This document shows positions 12,152-13,615 of a stretch of DNA of 13,615 nucleotides, piece after piece. Source of the stretch: DATDYB01 sp036517115. Lineage in GTDB: Bacteria; Patescibacteriota; Minisyncoccia; Phycocordibacterales; PALSA-1337. Both the position numbers and the translations under genes were made by a program. The stretch's first letter is position 1. Each line of letters begins with the position of its first letter. The stretch spans positions 1-13,615 of the forward strand of contig DATDYB010000028.1 in assembly GCA_036517115.1 (NCBI GenBank), in the 5' to 3' direction. Below the pieces are notes generated by a model. It was not told the origin of the DNA, made no database searches, and worked only from the letters and a program-made list of their open reading frames with translations.

Positions 12152-13040
12152 TCCGTCATACGACGGATTTTTTAATTGTTGAAGAATAGTGACGTACATG
12201 AGCACTAACGGTTCGAGCCCATTATCACGAACAAAATATGAAAACCCTGGCCTGGAGTTTATTTCTATAAGCCATAGTTTCCCTTTCTCATCCTCGATAA
12301 TATCGAAACCGCCAAAACTAACAGGAAGAAGCTCGAAGATCGGCATAGCGAACTGCTCGATCGCCCCCACTATCTGGGTATCGGTAATGTGTACCGCCTT
12401 TGCGCCTTCAAAGTGAAGTGGACTTAAATTTCCCACAAAACGGCTTCCTGAAGTATCCTTTTCATATACCAACAATGCTTTCCTCTCAAAAAAGATTGCT
12501 CGGTATTCCCTTTTTGGTTTGATGTACTGCTGTGCCAGCGCGACGTAATCATAAAATCGAGAATTTTTATTATAGATCGATTTCAAAGCAGTTGCCGCTT
12601 CTTTTTTGTCACGACAGAGAAATACATTATTTCCCTGGCAGCCGCTATTCATCTTTACAATCACCGGAAATGTAGAGTGCTTCCCTATCTCGTCCACGAT
12701 ATGCTCGATACTTTTTTCTATTTTGTACTTAGCATGCTCGTTTTCTACAAACGGATTAAGAAATGAAGCAGTTTTCGGCATGCGTATCCGAGAAGAGAAC
12801 AGCCGATAGGCAAAATCTTTGTCCTGACAGATCCGTTCAACCGATCCAACATTAAAAGGTGTGCTGGAATTTACAAAAAAAATGGCCTGATGGAGTTTGT
12901 ATCTCCACAAAGTTACCATGCAAGTCATGAACACGGTAAGGCATATTCGTTCTTCGACACGCCTCCATGAGCGCTTTCGTATTAGCAATGGCGCTTGATT
13001 CATTCATATGTGGCGAAGATTGTATCACAATCTTCGCCAC
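12095..13040 (-). CDS. ATP-grasp ligase (RimK-like), reading frame broken once
   Basis: Two minus-strand frames together encode one ATP-grasp protein. The C-terminal frame has FPVIVKMNSGCQGNNVFLC (ATP-binding lysine and Gly-rich loop), ALAQQYIKPKREYRAIFFERKALLVYEKD, and FGGFDIIEDEKGKLWLIEINSRPGFSYF with the Mg ligands (D, E and N of the DxxxDxxG and EIN region). The family joins an acid to an amine through an acyl phosphate; here the substrate is unknown. The N-terminal part lies one frame over: GTG 13040 (VAKIVIQSSPHMNESSAIANTKALMEACRR) or ATG 13007. The frames meet at A8 (12875-12882): removing one A gives SGHFF-VNSSTPFNV and a 314-residue protein. This may be a sequencing error, a recent pseudogene, or slippage on the homopolymer. 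The gene starts 22 nt after metG, probably in one operon, and a 14-bp hairpin covers its first codons. Confidence 0.75.
12151..12173 (+). terminator. Intrinsic terminator of the 82-aa gene
   Basis: ATCCGTC (12151-12157) pairs exactly with GACGGAT (12162-12168) around ATAC, followed by T6 (12168-12173). It sits inside the antisense 3' coding part of the ATP-grasp gene. Confidence 0.78.
13010..13040 (-). promoter_or_regulatory. Hairpin over the start of the ATP-grasp gene
   Basis: GTGGCGAAGATTGT (13010-13023) and its exact complement (13027-13040) flank a 3-nt loop, forming a 14-bp stem. On the minus-strand mRNA it begins at the GTG start codon itself and ends 3 nt before the alternative ATG at 13007. 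No T-run follows. It could hide the GTG, mark the 3' end of metG mRNA, or favour initiation at ATG 13007. Confidence 0.6.
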
Positions 13041-13062
13041 TCTCGCACCCAAGAGAGCGTTT

Positions 13063-13615
13063 TTAATCCTTTCTCGGAAACAACGGGTTTTCAGGCATTC
13101 TGTTTTCTTTAAGTAATGTTTGAATAGTAGCGGAAGTAGAAGGCATAAGGGGTTCGAGCATGACGGCAATTTTCCACACATCAACAAGTAACAGCGCAAT
13201 ATCTTTTTTTGCTTCTTCCGGATTGGTTTTGATGAGTTTGAAGGGTTGCTTGTCTTGAATATGTTTGTCAGCTTCCTGGATCTTCCTCCAGATCACCTCG
13301 CATGCGTCATTTATTTTATAGTGATCGAATGCTTCACTGTATTGAAGCGGTAGGATTTCATGGTGTTCTGTAGGAATTGCCACCCCGTTGGTGACAGCCA
13401 TTTTGAGTACTCGACTAACAAGGTTGCCGATACCGTTTGCAAGCTCGCCGTTATACACTTCCTTAAAACGCTCCACTGTAAGGTCGCCATCCTCAAACGG
13501 AGAAATGTGCCGAGCGAGATAGTATCGAACCGCTTCGGACCCATATTCCCCAATTAACTGTTGTGGATCAATGACGTTGCCGAGGGTTTTGGACATCTTT
13601 TTGCCCCCAGAGGTG
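13063..13615 (-). CDS. metG: Methionyl-tRNA synthetase, C-terminal part (5' end beyond window)
   Basis: The frame is open at the window edge and ends at TAA 13063. The first residues visible include GGKKMSKTLGNVIDPQQLIGEYGSEAVRYYLAR, the KMSKS loop (here KMSKT) that closes on ATP in class I synthetases. The following FEDGDLTVERFKEVYNGELANGIGNLVSRVLKM is typical of MetRS and marks the start of the anticodon-binding helical bundle, which runs to the end (PFKLIKTNPEEAKKDIALLLVDVWKIAVMLEPLMPSTSATIQTLL). There is no C-terminal tRNA-binding (EMAP/Trbp111-like) domain, so this is the short form. It charges methionine onto tRNA-Met. The ATP-grasp gene follows 22 nt downstream on the same strand. LeuRS, IleRS and ValRS have related KMSKS regions, but the flanking residues fit MetRS best. 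Confidence 0.93.
   Translation of the reverse strand, partial: TSGGKKMSKTLGNVIDPQQLIGEYGSEAVRYYLARHISPFEDGDLTVERFKEVYNGELANGIGNLVSRVLKMAVTNGVAIPTEHHEILPLQYSEAFDHYKINDACEVIWRKIQEADKHIQDKQPFKLIKTNPEEAKKDIALLLVDVWKIAVMLEPLMPSTSATIQTLLKENRMPENPLFPRKD

Overview
The window looks like a chromosomal segment of a Patescibacteria (CPR) bacterium, most likely in the Parcubacteria. This rests on protein character, not on a search. It carries small cell-surface proteins with PG_binding_1 modules and Ser/Thr-rich stretches, a winged-helix protein ending in a CSEKTIQREL-type helix that I associate with this group, an EF-P with a KQQRR tip loop, a short FtsK, and compact genes with almost no Shine-Dalgarno sites. 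The standard code fits, since TGA is used as a stop.

Layout. 1-1152 (-): N-terminal part of a peptidoglycan-binding surface protein. 1153-1642: its long, highly structured leader with a strong minus-strand promoter. 1702-2451 (-): winged-helix regulator, divergent from ftsK (2613-4802, +). Then come a membrane-anchored Ig-like protein (4807-5154) and recA (5306-6343), with a 108-nt hairpin just before recA and a perfect 34-bp palindrome across its stop. A repeat-like element (6354-6488) precedes a 53-aa membrane protein (6541-6702) and efp (6762-7334). Between efp and the next gene is a probable small RNA on the minus strand (about 7600 to 7421) with its own promoter and terminator. 7691-9327 (-) is a two-gene surface-protein operon flanked by intrinsic terminators. 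9487-10672 (-) is the classic rpsF-ssb-rpsR operon, preceded by a 192-bp inverted-repeat element. tatD (10977-11807, -) follows. 11864-12173 (+) is a compact unit coding for an unknown 82-aa protein. 12095-13040 (-) is an ATP-grasp ligase whose frame is broken at an A8 run, and 13063-13615 (-) is the C-terminal half of metG.

Function. Most of the window is housekeeping: chromosome segregation (FtsK), recombination and single-strand DNA handling (RecA, SSB, possibly TatD), and translation (bS6, bS18, EF-P, MetRS). The surface proteins are the lineage-specific part. Several minus-strand promoters share a TTGACT -35 box: 1615-1642, 2526-2554 and 7607-7634. Plus-strand units have TGGACW or TAGACT with 17-bp spacers and start within 0 to about 25 nt of the initiation codon, so leaderless or near-leaderless translation seems normal here.

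No tRNA, rRNA, CRISPR array, transposase or phage gene was recognised. The most unusual material is non-coding: two structured RNA candidates, three different palindromic elements beside informational genes, and a frameshift next to a start-codon hairpin in the ATP-grasp gene.
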